Assembly: GCA_963662175.1 (NCBI GenBank)
Contig: OY759225.1
Span: 16,727,601-16,791,600, forward strand
Length of the DNA: 64,000 bases
Direction: 5' to 3'
Source: Aradus depressus
Taxonomy: Eukaryota > Arthropoda > Insecta > Hemiptera > Aradidae
Part shown: positions 10,201 to 20,823 of the stretch, piece by piece
Numbering within the stretch: the first letter of the stretch is position 1
Layout of the letters: each line of letters starts with the position of its first letter
The notes under the pieces: generated by a model
The model's input: the letters and a program-made list of their open reading frames with translations, nothing else
What the model was told of the DNA's origin: nothing
Databases searched by the model: none
Translations under genes and position numbers: made by a program

Positions 10201-13140
10201 ATTTAAAACTTAAATACACTTAGGACAAAACCAGCCAAATTTCAGCGATATGGGCCGAGGGGAGGGGGGAGTTCCGGGGTGGGGGCTCAATTCAAAATTC
10301 CACAACCCCCTTCCCGTTTACAATTTTGTTACGTCACACACCTTTTTCTCCTATTTGGCCTTCAAGAATACTACATATGAAATTTCATGACAATCTGACC
10401 ATTAATTAATGAGTTAGCACTATTTTAATGCTTAGCCCCCCCTTACAACCCCCCCTCCCGTTCCAAATTGTGGGACGCCACATAGCCTATTATTCAATCG
10501 GTCTTGAAAGGATGCTACATGTGAAGTTTCATGAATATCCGTCCAGCCGTTTGGGCGTGATGCTGGACAAACTTTCAAACAAACCCCGTTTCAGTACGAA
10601 AGTATAGAAGCCGGTGGAAGAGAATGGGAAGATGAGCGAATCTGAATTTAAAAATCCCAATAACTTCCGATGTAATGAATGTATCAACATCAAATTTCGT
10701 ATTTAAAATTAACATCCGCGGAGGACATAACCATTCAAATTTCAGCAATATCGGCCGAGGGGAGGGGGGAGTTCCGGGGTGGGGGCTCAATTCAAAAATC
10801 CCAATAACTGCCGATGTAATGAATGTATCGACATCAAATTTAGTATTTAAAACTAAAATCCACTTAGGACATAACCAGTTAAATTTCAACGATATCGGCT
10901 GAGGGGAGGGGGGAGTTCCGAGGGAGGGGCTCAGTTCAAAAATCCACAACCCCCCTCCCGTTCACAAATTTGTGACGTTACACACCTTTTTTTTCTATTT
11001 GGCCTTCAAGAATACTACATATGAAATTTCATGACAATCCGACCATTACTTAATGAGTTAGCACTATTTTAATGCTTAGCCCCCCCTTACAACCCCCCCT
11101 CCCGTTCGAAATTTTGGGGCGCCACATTGCCTATTATTCAATCGGTCTTGAAAGGATGCTACATGTGAAGTTTCATGAATATCCGTCCAGCCGTTTGGGC
11201 GTGATGCTGGAACAAACATTCAAACAAACCCCGTTTCAGTATAGAAGTATAGAAGCCGGTGGAAGAGAATGGGAAGATGAGCGAATCTGAATTTAAAAAT
11301 CCCCATAACTGCCGATGTAATGAATGTATCAACATCAAATTTCGTATTTAAAATTAACATCCGCGGCGGACATAACCATTCAAATTTCAGCGATATCGGC
11401 CGAGGGGAGGGGGGAGTTCCGGGGTGGGGGCTCAATTCAAAAATCTTAATAACTGCCCATGTAATGAATGTATCGTCATCAAATTTCGTATTTAAAACTT
11501 AAATACACTTAGGACAAAACCAGCCAAATTTCAGCGATATGGGCCGAGGGGAGGGGGGAGTTCCGGGGTGGGGGCTCAATTCAAAATTCCACAACCCCCT
11601 TCCCGTTTACAATTTTGTTACGTCACACACCTTTTTCTCCTATTTGGCCTTCAAGAATACTACATATGAAATTTCATGACAATCTGACCATTAATTAATG
11701 AGTTAGCACTATTTTAATGCTTAGCCCCCCCTTACAACCCCCCCTCCCGTTCCAAATTGTGGGACGCCACATAGCCTATTATTCAATCGGTCTTGAAAGG
11801 ATGCTACATGTGAAGTTTCATGAATATCCGTCCAGCCGTTTGGGCGTGATGCTGGACAAACTTTCAAACAAACCCCGTTTCAGTACGGAAGTATAGAAGC
11901 CGGTGGAAGAGAATGGGAAGATGAGCGAATCTGAATTTAAAAATCCCAATAACTTCCGATGTAATGAATGTATCAACATCAAATTTCGTATTTAAAATTA
12001 ACATCCGCGGAGGACATAACCAGTCAAATTTCAGCGATATGGGCCGAGGGGAGTCGGGAGTTCCGGGGTGGGGGCTCAATTCAAAAATCTTAATAACTGC
12101 CCATGTAATGAATGTATCGACATCAAATTTCGTATTTAAAACTTAAATACACTTAGGAAAAAACCAATCAAATTTCAGCGATATCGGCCGAAGGGAGGGG
12201 GGAGTTCCGGGGAAGGGGCTCAATTCAAAAATCCACAACCCCCTTCCCGTTCACAATTTTGTGACGTCACACACCTTTTTTTCCTATTTGGCCTTCAAGA
12301 ATACTACATATGAAATTTCATGACAATCCGACCATTACTTAATGAGTTAGCACTATTTTAATGCTTAGCCCCTCCTTACAACCCCCCCTCCCGTTCGAAA
12401 TTGTGGGACGCCACATAGCCTATCATTCAATCGGTCTTGAAAGGATGCTACATGTGAAGTTTCATGAATATCCGTCCAGCCGTTTGGGCGTGATGCTGGA
12501 ACAAACATTCAAACAAACCCCGTTTCAGTATAGAAGTATGGAAGCCGGTGGAAGAGAATGGGAAGATGAGCGCATCTGAATTTAAAAATCCCCATAACTG
12601 CCGATGTAATGAATGTATCAACATCAAATTTCGTATTTAAAATTAACATCCGCGGAGGACATAACCATTCAAATTTCAGCGATATCGGCCGAGGGGAGGG
12701 GGGAGTTCCGGGGTGGGGGCTCAATTCAAAAATCCCAATAACTGCCGATGTAATGAATGTATCGACATCAAATTTAGTATTTAAAACTAAAATCCACTTA
12801 GGACATAACCAGTCAAATTTCAGCGATATCGGCCGTGGGGAGGGGGAGTTCCGGGGGAGAGGCTCAGTTCAAAAATCCACAACCCCCCTCCCGTTCACAA
12901 GTTTGTGACGTCACACACCTTTTTTTCCTATTTGGCCTTCAAGAATACTACATATGAAATTTCATGACATTCTGACCATTAATTTATGAGTTAGCACTAT
13001 TTTTATGTTTAGCCCCTCCTTACAACCCCCCCTCCCGTTCGAAATTTTGGGACTCCACATAGCATATTATTTAATCGGTCTTGAAAGGATGCTACATGTG
13101 AAGTTTCATGAAGATCCGTCCAGCCGTTTGGGCGTGATGC
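4247..13140. repeat. 645-bp tandem satellite array with ~143-bp submodules
   Basis: Landmark ATGCTTAGCCCC recurs near 4983, 5628, 6560, 7205, 7850, 8494, 9139, 9783, 10428, 11072, 11717, 12361 and 13007. Spacing is 644-646 bp except for one interval of 932, which has gained two extra submodules. Each monomer holds two or more ~143-bp modules beginning AATAACTGCCGATGTAATG and ending in the G-rich block GGGGAGGGGGGAGTTCCGGGG, plus a unique part with GTTTGGGCGTGATGCTGGAA. Short open frames of 60-124 codons on both strands repeat with the period and are not genes. The array belongs to the interior of the surrounding Helitron-like element. Confidence 0.92.
8494..12360. repeat. 1289-bp higher-order repeat, three near-identical units
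   Basis: Units begin at 8494, 9783 and 11072. Each is a dimer of two distinguishable 645-bp monomers: one carries CAAAACCAGCCAAATTTC, the other TTAGTATTTAAAACTAAAATC or close variants. The units differ by only a few bases, much less than the two monomers differ within a unit. This points to recent expansion by unequal exchange or rolling-circle copying. Confidence 0.88.
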
Positions 13141-13189
13141 TGGAACAAACAAACACACAAACCCCGTTTCAGCTTTATTAATATAGATT

Positions 13190-13360
13190 TATTTTTATTT
13201 TTTTTTTTCTGTTCTTGTCCTAATAATTCAGATAAATTTCGTCCCGAGGTCCTACCACTGGGTGGCCTTCCTCTCATATGCTCTTCAACGCCACCATATC
13301 AATACCATCATAGCAACAGTTGTATCTTTTTGAATAAAAGACAAAAAAAAAAAATGTTAG
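13190..13360 (+). mobile_element. 3' end of a poly(A) retroposon (copy 1)
   Basis: Contains CGTCCCGAGG, CCTACCACTGGGTGGCCTTC and GCAACAG, ending with an AATAAAA signal and an A-rich tail. The same sequence, better preserved, is at about 26800-26998. The Helitron-like element inserted just upstream of it. The family is not identified. Confidence 0.6.
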
Positions 13361-13770
13361 TACATGTCACATTTTTATTTTGAATTTCAAATCTTGAGCT
13401 ACAATCGGAGACACAGTTCCAATCACATACTCACAGCAGAATATTCCTCACAAAAATAGTCAAAAGTGGAATTTGAAAAGTGAAATTTCGTTGTTAACTC
13501 GATTTTTACACGATTACATCGTCGTGAATCACCGCAAAGTACTTCCCCAGAACTAATCAATTAATTGTTCGCTCCCCCTGAAAAACCAGTCGACCATTTG
13601 CAATAATATCCAATAGTTGACTTAAATAGGAGCTCCTAAATCTTCATACTAAATTTTGTGTCCTTAAGCCCCCTCTGATCCTCCGTCCCCTTCTGCCAAT
13701 TCCGCATCTGCGGATCTAGGTTTTCGCTCAGGGGGCGGCAATTTTTATGAGTGTAACCTATCTTCCAGGA
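13361..13770. other. Dispersed-repeat debris
   Basis: No gene is seen. The stretch GTTAGTACATGTCACATTTTT through ACTCGATTTTTACACGATTA recurs at 17970-18130. It is followed by a fragment of the dispersed family with AGTACTTCCCCAG and ACCAGTCGACC. Confidence 0.6.
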
Positions 13771-13779
13771 AATTCGTTC

Positions 13780-14350
13780 TGATTCCATCATATTCTACTT
13801 ATTCTCATTGTTCAAAAAGAATAAAATAACCACAATAAAAAAAAATCCTGTTTCATATCCAAAAAACATTATTTGATACAAAGCTTTCATTTTTTTTTTT
13901 TTTGGGCAGAGTTTCTCCACATCTTAAAGGTCAGTTGAATGTACGTTATTGTTTTATTTATTAATTTATATTTTTTTATTTATTTATACTTTTTTATATA
14001 TTCATTTATATATATTGTTATACATTATTTTTTTTGTTTGTTTTTTTCTATATCTCGCACATTGGGACCTGATGATGGGACATAAGAACGTCCCGAAACA
14101 TCGTTGGGATAAAGACACTTCCGAAGAGTTTTTTTGAAATATAGTTATCTTAATTCTTATTAAATTGAAAAATGTCTCTACTATATAAAGGCATCTTGTA
14201 TTAATTTGTTGACACACTCAATTATTGTTAAGAATTTATTTGTTCAGTTTTTATTAATTTCATTTTACTTTTTTTTAATAGTTTTGTTATTACTACTAAT
14301 CATAGGTGTGTTAGACTCAAGTAGTTATAAATATATATCTTACTGTAAAT
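13780..14350 (+). mobile_element. Terminal part of a second PLE-like family (family B)
   Basis: Non-coding sequence with TTCTCCAC, TTAAAGGTCAGTTGAATG and CGTTATTGTTTTATTTATT followed by a hammerhead-like motif at 14069. Inverted relatives occur at about 31880-32160, 32945-33040 and 33661-33845. No RT frame is attached. The assignment to a PLE rests on the motif and on its head-to-tail and inverted occurrence. Confidence 0.5.
14069..14107 (+). ncRNA. Hammerhead-like motif, family B
   Basis: CTGATGA, extra T, helix II GGGAC/GTCCC with an 8-nt loop, GAAA, then a 2-bp helix III (AC/GT, loop ATC) and a T at the cleavage position. It is the copy closest to a monomeric hammerhead. A convincing helix I is not seen: the flanks are GGGAC and GGGATAAAG. 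Confidence 0.5.
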
Positions 14351-15059
14351 TCTTTTGACGTATCCTATTGTATTGGTCTAATGGAAATAAATTTATTAAT
14401 ATTATTACTTGCAATTGAAAAACGCTCTGTTTGTCTGTCTTATAAAATTAATATAATAAAAAATACAGGTCATGGTGTATTTTCTTTATTTCTTATAGAG
14501 GGTACAACAAACTAAAACATACATAAGAAGCGTATATACTTTGGTATAGTATACAAGTCTCAGTGCAATTGAAGCGTATGAATGATTGAAGTTATTGCAT
14601 TAAATATTGAATTCTAATCCCCTCTAGCCAGTTTTTCCATATCTTGTGAACACTTTTTCGATGTCAATTGGAATATGACTATGAATGTGCATAAGAGTAA
14701 GATCGAGGAGGCGGCTCTCATGCATCGTTTATCTTAAATATGTTTTAAAGCGCAGAATGATCTCTCACCTGATGCATTTGTCACCGAAAGCGTTGCAAGG
14801 ACCAGTAGCTTCAAGGGGGGCAGAAAACTGATAAGAGTGGTTCTTATAGTTTTTTAAATTCAAATATGAAATTCTGTTTATAAATTCATTACAAAGGTGG
14901 TTGTTGAAGTTTTTGAGATAAGCCTCTTTCCTAATCCCCCTTCCATTTGGTCGATTTGGCTGAAAATGAATAGGTGTCGTTGGAAGATTCTGGATTCGCA
15001 TATAACATTTCGTGTCGATGCATTCATTCTATCGGGAGTATTGCTTAAATTTACTAACC
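14351..15059. other. No gene recognised
   Basis: AT-rich sequence. From about 14900 to 15050 it is a minus-strand copy of the dispersed module (reverse complement carries AATGAATGCATCGACACG and AATCGACCAAATGGAAG). The short open frames here have no recognisable domain. Confidence 0.5.
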
Positions 15060-15118
15060 GGACAGCGCTGGAAAGCCAGCTAGTTTAAAACGTAATTAAA
15101 AACTATATCTGTAGTATA

Positions 15119-15456
15119 GGCATCGGTAGCTCAGTGGTATGCGTGCTTGCCTTCTGAGCTCAAGATCGTGGATTCGAAACCCGGCCGAGGCCCTTAGTTC
15201 ATTTTATCTGGAAGGTAAAATAAACTTAAGCGTGTCGTCCTTCGGATAGGACGTTAAGGGATGGTCACGAGCCTGTACGATGTCAGGTACTCGTTAAAGA
15301 CCCCTGCCCTAGGTGAATAAAAATTTAGGGTAGGCAAAATTTAGGACTGCCACAGCAGAGTCGGGCTCATGTCCACTAGAGTGACGAAAGAGCGCTCTGG
15401 CAGTAGGCGATATGACCTCGTCGTTAAAGCCCGGGCATGAATCATAATAACTAACT
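15119..15456 (+). mobile_element. tRNA-derived SINE, nearly full length
   Basis: Head with A box (GGTAGCTCAGTGG) and B box (GATTCGAAACC), body with TAAACTTAAGC and CGTCCTTCGGATAGGACG, and end CCCGGGCATGAATCATAATAACTAAC. This copy ends in the ATAACTAAC form and not in the CCTAA repeats seen in other copies, so at least two subfamilies exist. Confidence 0.85.
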
Positions 15457-15611
15457 ATAGTATTTATTAATATTATTATTTTTAGAATAATTGATAGAGC
15501 CGACAATATCGTCGAGGGAAATCAAGGTTCTGTCGTGTAAAGAAAAAAACTCAGAATTTGGCAAAAGTTTCGAAAATATTTATTTTTATTCTTTATGGTC
15601 TTATTAGATAA

Positions 15612-15806
15612 GATATATTGGGAGGCCTGGTGTGTACACCTAGGGACCTATTAGCTCTATGAGGGAGTCCTTAATTTTGCCTATTCAGGTTTAGTTACCT
15701 GAAGAAGATGTCTTTAACGAGGACCTGGCATTGTACAGGCTCGGGACCATCGATAACGTTCCATCCGAAAGACGACGTGCTCAAGGTTTTCATCTCCCAG
15801 ATAAAC
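15612..15806. mobile_element. Chimera: TGGTGT..ACACC retro block joined to antisense SINE
   Basis: The block CCTGGTGTGTACACCTAGGG (15627-15646) is followed by SINE body in antisense (GTCCTTAATTTTGCC, GGCTCGGGACCATCG, CCGAAAGACGACGTGC). The same junction occurs after the RNase-H LINE frame at 30547-30760, so the chimera was copied and is not a one-off insertion. Confidence 0.6.
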
Positions 15807-15861
15807 AACCTATTAACTGTTTATGTATCTAATTAAAATTAAAAAATATATTTAAAAAGCC

Positions 15862-16035
15862 TTAAGCACACCGTCCTTTGGATGGGACGTTAAGCAATGA
15901 TCCTGTGATTACGTCAGGTACTCGTTAAAAACCTCTACGTTAATTGTATAAACCTGGGTTGGTAAAATTTAGGACTCGCACGGTAAAGTCGGGCTCATTT
16001 CCACCAGAGCGACGCAATAGACACAAGAATTAACT
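15862..16035 (+). mobile_element. SINE body fragment
   Basis: Diverged body without head: AGCACACCGTCCTTTGG, GTACTCGTTAAAAACC, AGTCGGGCTCATTTCC and CAGAGCGACG. It ends in AAGAATTAAC. It lies just upstream of the candidate exon at 16126. Confidence 0.65.
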
Positions 16036-16125
16036 ATGAATCAAATTTAATTTTTTACAAATGGAGACGTTGAGACCGGAGTTTGGTCAGATTATTTATT
16101 TCTTTTCTTTTTTTAATTGACTTAG

Positions 16126-16348
16126 GAAAGTAGAAATGTGGAGTTCCTGTTGGAAACATTGAAGAGGAGGATGCGGAGAGGTCCGAAGAAGGACCATGAG
16201 ACGCTTATAGAAGAGCTCTGGAGTCTGTTGAACGTGGATCAAATCCTGGAAGGCGGTGGTCATCTGGGAAGACTCTTGGTGAAGCTGGTTCAGGAAGACC
16301 CGGCATCGTCTGCAGTCTGCCACTCTTCGACCACTCTACAGAGAAACA
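16126..16348 (+). CDS. Candidate host exon 1 (unknown protein)
   Basis: A strong acceptor (about 40 bases of T-rich tract ending CTTAG) precedes an uninterrupted 74-codon reading frame, followed by a plausible donor (AACA|GTAAAG). The exon enters in phase 0 and leaves one base over. The peptide is charged and helix-like (NVEFLLETLKRRMRRGPKKD near the start, then IEELWSLLNVDQILEGGGH), and GC content is clearly above the flanks. It matches no transposon family I know, and I do not recognise the protein. The candidate exons at 42894, 51655 and 59828 accept the one-base phase. It could still be an unrecognised element fragment. Confidence 0.45.
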
Positions 16349-16451
16349 GTAAAGAAGACAATCACGAACCAGACTATAATATGGAAATATAGAGAGAAGT
16401 GTAAAACTGAGTCTCACAGATTTATTATTTGTGCTAGCCATAACATATTAA

Positions 16452-16640
16452 TGACTCCGGACCACCTGTGCAATGTCAGGTTCTCATTAAAGACCTTCAT
16501 AGTTGAATAAACCTGAGTACCTGAAAACATTAGGACTCCCACAGTAGTCGGGCTCATGTCCACCAGAGCGACGAAAGAGCGCTCTGATAGGAGGCGATAG
16601 GACCTTATTAAAGCTCGGCATGAGTCCCAAAAACTAACTA
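16452..16640 (+). mobile_element. SINE 3' fragment
   Basis: Headless and diverged: GTGCAATGTCAGGTTCTC, AGGACTCCCACAGTAG, GACGAAAGAGCGCTCTG. It ends with GGCATGAGTCCCAAAAACTAAC. Confidence 0.7.
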
Positions 16641-16699
16641 TTAAAAAGTTAAAAATGAGTGTAATAAATAAATACCAAAAAATTAACAATTTAAACAGA

Positions 16700-17308
16700 T
16701 ACGGAGTTGTGACCCAGATGGGGAACAGAAGAAAGATTCTCCTGAATAAAACACTTAGAACGAGTCAAAAATTCCACTATATTTACCTATAGGTTAGGTT
16801 AGGTTTTATGACTCATGCCCGGGCTTTAACTACGAGGTCATATCGCCTACTACCAGAGCGCTCTTTCGTCACTCTGGTGGACATGAGCCCGACTCTACTG
16901 TTGGAGTCCTAAATTTTGCCTACCCTAAATTTTTATTCATCTAGGGTAGGGGTCTTTAACGAGTACCTGACATCGTACAGGCTCGGGACCATCACTTAAC
17001 GTCCCATCCGAAGGACGGCGTGCTTAAGTTTATTTTACCTCCCAGATAAAATAAACTAAGGGCCTCGGTCGGGCTACGAACCCACGACCTTGAGCTCAGA
17101 AGTCAAGCACGCTGACCACTGAGCTACCGACGCCCTCTATTTACCTATATAAAAGACACTATATATTTCGCTGTTTAGAGCATTGTCAAGTGTACAGAAT
17201 ACAGACTTATGACAATCCTGTACACTTGACAATACAACCAGCGAAATATATTGTGTATTTTATATAAATATAGTGAAATTTTTGACTCGTTCTAAGTGTT
17301 TTATTCTG
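16700..17308. mobile_element. PLE-like palindromic end, left arm split by a SINE
   Basis: It starts with a remnant of PLE coding end (GTTGTGACCCAGATGGGGAACAG, compare 2764-2786). It then forms an inverted repeat: left arm from 16742 (CTGAATAAAACACTTAGAACG), right arm ending near 17308 (CTAAGTGTTTTATTCTG), centre near 17205. A SINE (16792-17137) interrupts the left arm. Both arms carry a decayed hammerhead-like motif, read as CTTGACAATGCTC..AGCGAAATATAT on the minus strand at 17163-17190. Confidence 0.65.
16792..17137 (-). mobile_element. Full-length SINE with 12-bp target duplication
   Basis: Minus-strand copy with complete tRNA-like head (ends GAGGGCGTCGGTAGC at 17137) and a CCTAACCTAACCT tail at 16792. 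The duplicated target TATTTACCTATA is at 16780-16791 and 17138-17149. Because it splits an inverted repeat, it postdates the palindrome. Confidence 0.95.
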
Positions 17309-18559
17309 TAGTATTTACAATGAACTTCCACAACATCTCTGCCGAAAACATCTCTAAGAAAAAATATTATTTTTTGAATGTTTAATTAGACAAATTGATG
17401 ATGAGGATAACCTAGTACTAATAAGAAAATCTGTGAGAAGTCAGAAAGCATGGTATTTCCAGGATTTCATTTTAATTTCTTTAGGTGGTTCGTTGCGACA
17501 CATACACATGTCCATGAGTTCATTTAAATAAATCCTAGTTTTAACAAAAAAAAAAAAAATTGTATATTAAAAATATAAGTAAATTTGAAAATATATTACA
17601 TAATGTTGCTATGCGTTGCAATTTAAACATTACAACTATTTCGGGAATTTATTGTACATTGTTTGAACTTCAACTTTGTTCGTGTTGGTCCTATCTCAAA
17701 TCTAAGGAATTTAGAAGATTAGAAATTTAATAAGAAATATTTTTGATAATGATTTATCGATAGAATAAACTTTCCGCGTAAGTCGAGCAAAAGTCTAAAA
17801 TATATGGTTTTTTGCGATGTAATTTTATGTTTTTCGCCATGTAACGCCTTTCAGTTTTCTCTACAACTGTTATTTGTCATAAATATAAGCTACATAATAT
17901 AATTGGGCCCTGAAGTAAAATGGACTTAATTTTTGTCTGATTTCAACCGAAATCTAATCTTTTCTATGTTAGTACATGTCACATTTTTATTTTTTATTTA
18001 AATTTCATTGCTACAATCTGAGAGCTTAGAAAGTTCCGATCACAGCAGAAAATTCCTCACGAAAATAGTCAAAAGGGGACTTTGAAAAGTGAAATTTCGT
18101 TGTTAACTCGATTTCGGACTTTTACACGATTACAATATTTCCTTATACTGAAGATATAAGTAAAAATGTTTTCAGTGAATCACCGCAATGTACTTCCCCA
18201 GAACGAATTTATCAACTAATTTTTCTTTCCCTCTCAAAGACCAGTCGACCGTTTGCGATTCCGCTGAAAATTAATAAGTGTCGTCTTTATGGGCATTTTT
18301 CAGAGTTTTTGAGTTAAATCTCTCCCTTAATCCTCCCTCTCTTTGGCCAGTTTGTCTGTTTATAATTTACTGAGTTATCGTGTCCACAGACAGACACACA
18401 GAAAGACAGAAATTGTTTCTATCACATTTGGAATCCGAATCTAGAGGTCGGAAAACATGAAATTCCTTTGAAAACTCCGCATCGAATTTTAGACAGATTA
18501 CATAATTTCCCCTATTACTTACCTATATAAAGCTGAGGAAATAATAATTTTTTTTTCGC
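17309..18559. other. Dispersed repeat families, no gene
   Basis: The segment from 17640 to 18000 (TTGGTCCTATCTCAAATCT, GTTTTCTCTACAACTGTT, TTTTTGTCTGATTTCAACC) recurs near 36240-36540 and 50750-51260. From 18130 it is the family with ACCAGTCGACC and a right end GATTACATAATTTCCCC..AGCTGAGG near 18545. Confidence 0.6.
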
Positions 18560-18574
18560 AACAGTATTATTTTG

Positions 18575-18921
18575 AGGGCGCCGGTAGCTCAGTTGTATGC
18601 GTGCTTGACTTCTGAGCTCAAGGTTGTGGGTTCGTAGCCCGACCGAGGCCCTTAGTTTATTTTATCTGGGAGGTAAAATAAACTTAAGCACGCCGTCCTT
18701 CGGATGGGACGTTAAGCGATGGTCCCGAGCCTGTACGATGTCAGGTACTCGTTAAAGACCCCTACCCTAGATGAATAAAAAATTTACGGTAGGCAAAATT
18801 TAGGACTCCCACAGTAGAGTCGGGCTCATGTCCACCAGAGTGACGAAAGAGCGTTCTGGTAGTAGGCGATATGACCTCGTAGTTAAAGCCCGGGCATGAG
18901 TCATAAAACCTAACCTAACCT
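18575..18921 (+). mobile_element. Full-length SINE with 15-bp target duplication
   Basis: Target AACAGTATTATTTTG occurs at 18560-18574 and 18922-18936. Complete A and B boxes lie in the head, and the tail is CCTAACCTAACCT. It sits in AT-rich debris and is little diverged from the copies at 27935 and 49570. Confidence 0.95.
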
Positions 18922-18936
18922 AACAGTATTATTTTG

Positions 18937-19590
18937 TTTAAAAAAAAATATATGATAAAATGTATTATCACATGATCGTTAGAAAATTTACATTAAACTT
19001 TCAAATAAATTGTAAAATATATGTAAATATGTATGAACTTACAAGACTTTTTAGCACCAGACTCCCTTTTTCTCTGGTAGAAATCTTCATCTCGTTTGAC
19101 GAAAAATAATGTAACAATAAGGTAGTGTTTATAAAAATGGAATTATGAGTTATAATCGAGATAACAAAGAATCGATATAATAACTCAAACATCCACACTA
19201 ATTAACTTTATTTATATTCTTCATTTTGTTCTCATTTGCGCAACCTTTTTTTTTGCATTTTTACTACACAATTGAAGCATGCGGCCGAATAATGGTCTAT
19301 GTTACAATAATCAAGTTTTGAGAAATTTGAAGTAATAGGTGGAGGGGCAGAGTAGCTAGCGCGGTTGAACTATTTGCACATAGACCGTTATTCCATTGCA
19401 CTTTGGGTTCTACCACGACTTTTATTTTCACATTACCTATTTATTTTAATACCAAGTATTTCTTACTTGTTCATTAAATTATTTACATTTTTATCCGTTC
19501 ACAATTTGTAAGTACCTACCTAAATAAAAAATAATAATATAGGTACCTATATTAAACCAAGTAAAATAAAGGATAATAAAGTTACCTACT
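18937..19590. other. No gene recognised
   Basis: AT-rich. A small imperfect inverted repeat pairs GAATAATGGTCTATG (about 19285) with CATAGACCGTTATTC (about 19380). Otherwise I see nothing here. Confidence 0.5.
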
Positions 19591-20565
19591 ACACTTTTTT
19601 TTTTTTTTTTTTTCACCTTTATTACTTAATTTCCAACTATGAATTACTTCACAACTAGGAAATATGAACACAACAAAGAAAAACAGTAATACCACTTGAG
19701 TCTCTTGATGAGACGGCTGGTCAACACCACCGCCTCCTCAGGGGTCCTCCTCAGGCAGGAGGTCACGCGGCCAACGACGATTCAGTCGCCGAGGAGGTCT
19801 GCCCGGCAAGGACCGGACCGACATTGCTTCCACCAGTGTGTTTGGATGTGACGTGAATTTGTTGTGCAAATTTGTGTATAATTGTTGTCTAACTTCGTGT
19901 AAGAATGGTATGTTCAGGTCATGATGTAATGTTATGTTTGATACGTAGTAAGGGCATTGTGTGATTGTTCGGAGGATTTTATTTTGGATGGCTTGAATTC
20001 TTTTGGTGTGTGAGGGCTTAGCTGAACCCCAGAGCTGAACGCCATACGTCCAGATGGGTCTGATAACGGTCTTGTAAACACCCAGTTTGTGGTTGAGGCG
20101 AAGTTGAGATCGCTTGTCTAGTAGTCTTTTGAGTAGTCCAAATCGCCGTTTCATTTTCTGTCGAGTCTGTGAAACATGTTTACTCCATGTCAGTCGTCTG
20201 TCAAGATAGAGTCCTAAGTATCGTACGTCTTTGTCATGTTTCAGAGGGACATTATTCAGCCATACAGTTGGGCAGTCACCGCGCCTCAAGGCGAATGTAA
20301 CATGAAGGGATTTGATCTCATTTATTTTTACCTTCCACAGATGCAACCAACCCTCTAGAAGGTGTAAGTGCTCCTGCAGAGATTTGGATGCGTCCCAAGC
20401 CGATTTATTAGTAGCTAAAATTGCTATGTCATCGGCGTAGGTGGCTAACACCGTCTCAGGCGATGTTGGGATGCTGGATGTGCTTGCAACATAGAGAAGT
20501 GGACCCAGAATGCTCCCCTGTGGTACTACACTTTTGCAACCAATATAAAATTTATTTGGCATTGT
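19591..20565 (-). mobile_element. 5'-truncated jockey-type LINE
   Basis: On the minus strand: a coding 3' half (20562-19738), a ~125-base 3' UTR and a poly(A) tail that reads as poly(T) at 19593-19611. No target duplication could be made out at the 5' break. Confidence 0.85.
19738..20562 (-). pseudogene. Jockey-type reverse transcriptase, C-terminal portion
   Basis: 274 codons without a stop. They begin inside the RT palm at VPQGSILGPLLY (13-24) and include motif C, TYADDIAIL (about 62-70), and the ROTE-like block VRYLGLYLDRRLTWSKHV. The C-terminal region has RRFGLLKRLLD, YGVQLWGSAK, the QNKILRTITQCPYYVSN block and the ending GRPPRRLNRRWPRDLL, typical of jockey-clade non-LTR elements. RT motifs upstream of the QG block and the whole endonuclease are missing, so it cannot transpose by itself. 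Related C-terminal debris is at 23570-24000 and 44529-44740. Confidence 0.9.
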
Positions 20566-20729
20566 AGATATTTATTGTAAAACAAAGTTTAAAAAATAAA
20601 TTATTAAGTAAAATAATATTATTTATTAAGTGTAAGTATAATATTCATAGGTATATAATATGGACTTGAAAAATAAAATAAAACTTGTTTATTTAATATA
20701 TTGTCTAATTTCACTAACTATATATGCAT

Positions 20730-20761
20730 GGGAGTACTTTCGGTATTTCTACCATCCTCAG
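20730..20761 (-). ncRNA. Hammerhead-like motif, left arm
   Basis: The exact reverse complement of the motif at 20793-20823. Confidence 0.45.
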
Positions 20762-20792
20762 CCAAAAGCATAAGAGATAAGACTGCTTTTGG

Positions 20793-20823
20793 CTGAGGAT
20801 GGTAGAAATACCGAAAGTACTCC
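20793..20823 (+). ncRNA. Hammerhead-like motif, right arm
   Basis: CTGAGGA (a legal core variant, N7=G), extra T, helix II GGTA/TACC with GAAA tetraloop, GAAA, palindromic helix III AGTACT, then C at the cleavage position. The primary sequence differs from the 2974 motif in both helices while the pairing is kept. Confidence 0.5.

Larger units (their letters stand above)
45..13187 (-). mobile_element. Giant Helitron-like element filled with tandem repeats
   Basis: Read on the minus strand, the element starts with TC at 13187 (TCTATATTAATAAAGC) after an A, and ends with CTAG at 45-48 before a T. That is the A/T insertion context of Helitrons. A GC-rich hairpin (CCCGG, 6-nt loop, CCGGG, at about 57-73) lies eight bases before the CTAG, as expected for a Helitron 3' end. 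No Rep/helicase gene is seen, so it is non-autonomous. The interior is a 35-bp minisatellite near the 3' end followed by a long array of 645-bp monomers, and a Penelope-like insertion splits it. A second, shorter element of the same type lies at 40797-41861. The termini could instead belong to two nested copies, because a 380-bp segment is present twice (477-856 and 4414-4793). Confidence 0.6.

Noticed and set aside
4983..12908. Dozens of 60-124-codon open frames on both strands in the array
   Set aside because: They recur with the 645-bp period, exist on both strands over the same bases and have no domain. They are shadows of the tandem repeat.
19285..19397. Short inverted repeat GAATAATGGTCTATG / CATAGACCGTTATTC
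   Set aside because: Isolated, imperfect and without flanking duplications, so not enough to call an element.
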